From JBFWQM01 sp050249455 (GTDB lineage Bacteria; Pseudomonadota; Alphaproteobacteria; MPNO01; VGEU01), in NCBI GenBank assembly GCA_050249455.1, contig JBFWQM010000293.1, positions 1 through 5,963 on the forward strand: a stretch of DNA of 5,963 bases, written 5' to 3'. Both the position numbers and the translations under genes were made by a program. Positions 5,274-5,963 of this stretch are shown here, piece by piece. A model generated the notes under the pieces. It worked only from the letters and a program-made list of their open reading frames with translations, made no database searches and was not told where the DNA came from. Position 1 is the stretch's first letter, and every line of letters begins with the position of its first letter.

Positions 5274-5963
5274 TCACGTCAGCTTGCGGTTCATCAGCTT
5301 CTCGGCGTTCTTCAGGAAGATCTTCTCCGCCGCGCCGCGGTCGAGGCCGACGCGGTCCATGACGTCGAAGGTCTCCTGGATCGGCCCGAACGGCGCGTCG
5401 GTGGAGAACACCACGTTGTCGGCGCCGAACCACTCGATGCCGCACTTGGTGCCGTGGAAGCTGCCGAACATCGCGGTGTCGCCATAGAACATGTGGAAGT
5501 AGTCGATGTGCGGCTTCTTCAACGACGGCAGGACGTTGGAATAGTCCTCGTCGGTGGTGCGGCTGCCCAGCACCGCCATGCCGCCGTCCACCCGGCCATC
5601 GAAATAGGGCACCATCGCGCCCAGGTGGTGGGTCAGCACCTTGATCTTCGGGTGGCGGTCGAACAGCCCCGACAGCACCAGGCGCACCATCGCGCAGCTC
5701 GTCTCGTAGGGCCAGCCGAAGCACCACCACAGCTCGTAGCGCGAGCGCTTCTCGGACGCGTAGTCGGCCATCGCGGCGGTGCGCGCCGGGTGCATCCAGA
5801 TCGGCAGGTCGTACTCGGCCATCTTGGCGAACAGCGGCTGGAACTCGGGGTCGTCGAGCGGCCGGCCGTTGATGTTGGTGAAGATCTGGATGCCGGCCGC
5901 GCCGAGGTCTTTGATCGCGCGGTCGATCTCCTTCATCGTCTCGTCCATGTTGTTCATCGACAC
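5274..5963 (-). CDS. Amidohydrolase family protein (Amidohydro_2/ACMSD-like), C-terminal part, cut by right window edge
   Basis: Metal-dependent TIM-barrel hydrolase/decarboxylase of the ACMSD-like branch; known relatives include aminocarboxymuconate semialdehyde decarboxylase and gamma-resorcylate decarboxylase. 229 codons are visible, ending at TGA (5276-5274). Diagnostic segments, numbered from the window edge, are A-G-I-Q-I-F-T-N (23-30), L-P-I-W-M-H-P (53-59, metal-ligand His58), K-V-L-T-H-H-L-G-A-M (108-117, His112/113) and V-V-F-S-T-D-A-P-F-G (184-193, Asp189). The final KIFLKNAEKLMNRKL motif is the standard C-terminal helix of the family. The N-terminal HxH metal site is not in the window. 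The first visible codon is GTG, but it reads naturally as an internal Val: strands expected before this point are missing, so this is a partial gene and not a start. Its substrate is unknown. It lies immediately upstream of PPK2. Confidence 0.9.
   Translation of the reverse strand: MSMNNMDETMKEIDRAIKDLGAAGIQIFTNINGRPLDDPEFQPLFAKMAEYDLPIWMHPARTAAMADYASEKRSRYELWWCFGWPYETSCAMVRLVLSGLFDRHPKIKVLTHHLGAMVPYFDGRVDGGMAVLGSRTTDEDYSNVLPSLKKPHIDYFHMFYGDTAMFGSFHGTKCGIEWFGADNVVFSTDAPFGPIQETFDVMDRVGLDRGAAEKIFLKNAEKLMNRKLT

Noticed and set aside
4552..5487. Plus-strand open frame (311 codons) opposite PPK2 and the end of the amidohydrolase
   Set aside because: It spans two well-supported minus-strand genes and reads as low-complexity Val/Ala/Arg/His sequence, a mirror frame.
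5274..5730. Upstream extension of the PPK2 frame to a start at 5730
   Set aside because: The extra sequence lies wholly inside the amidohydrolase gene in another frame and does not resemble a PPK2 N terminus.
5961..5963. GTG at the right edge as the start codon of the amidohydrolase
   Set aside because: The visible protein lacks the N-terminal metal-binding strand of the family, so the gene must continue beyond the window and this codon is most likely an internal valine.

Overview
The window is chromosomal DNA that is visibly very GC-rich, with G/C-heavy third codon positions and tight gene packing. The gene content is a TAXI-type TRAP transporter, an O-antigen-ligase-type membrane protein, a PAP2 phosphatase, a PPK2 kinase and an ACMSD-like amidohydrolase. 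Together these suggest a Gram-negative, high-GC proteobacterium, most likely an alphaproteobacterium of the Rhodospirillales/Hyphomicrobiales kind. That placement is an inference from style and content, because no marker gene is present. I saw no tRNA, rRNA, insertion sequence, CRISPR array or phage gene.

Layout. Bases 1-712 (minus) hold the N-terminal 237 codons of a TRAP transporter fused permease that runs off the left edge. A 112-bp divergent intergenic region separates it from a TAXI-family periplasmic solute-binding protein on the plus strand (825-1820), so the two form a divergent transporter pair. After a 76-bp gap containing a strong 11-bp hairpin comes a small stand-alone parvulin (1897-2217, 106 aa) whose active site looks unusually like eukaryotic Pin1. 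A 219-bp intergenic region with small inverted and direct repeats precedes an O-antigen ligase/polymerase family membrane protein (2437-3621). A PAP2-family membrane phosphatase follows (3724-4404). Facing these, on the minus strand, is a two-gene unit. It comprises the C-terminal 229 codons of an amidohydrolase (5963-5274, entering from the right edge) and a polyphosphate kinase 2 (5247 or 5274 to 4420). The alternative PPK2 start overlaps the amidohydrolase stop by one base.

How the genes may work together. The two TRAP genes should form one secondary uptake system for an unknown, probably organic-acid-like, substrate. The O-antigen-ligase-like protein and the PAP2 phosphatase both act on polyprenyl- or lipid-linked envelope intermediates and could form a small envelope-glycan pair. 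The amidohydrolase and PPK2 are co-oriented and probably co-transcribed, with no obvious biochemical link. The parvulin has no signal peptide and should be cytosolic.

I do not see a convincing undescribed multi-gene system. The points most worth a second look are the Pin1-like parvulin, the 1843-1873 hairpin, the shared TRAP control region, and the ligase/phosphatase pair.
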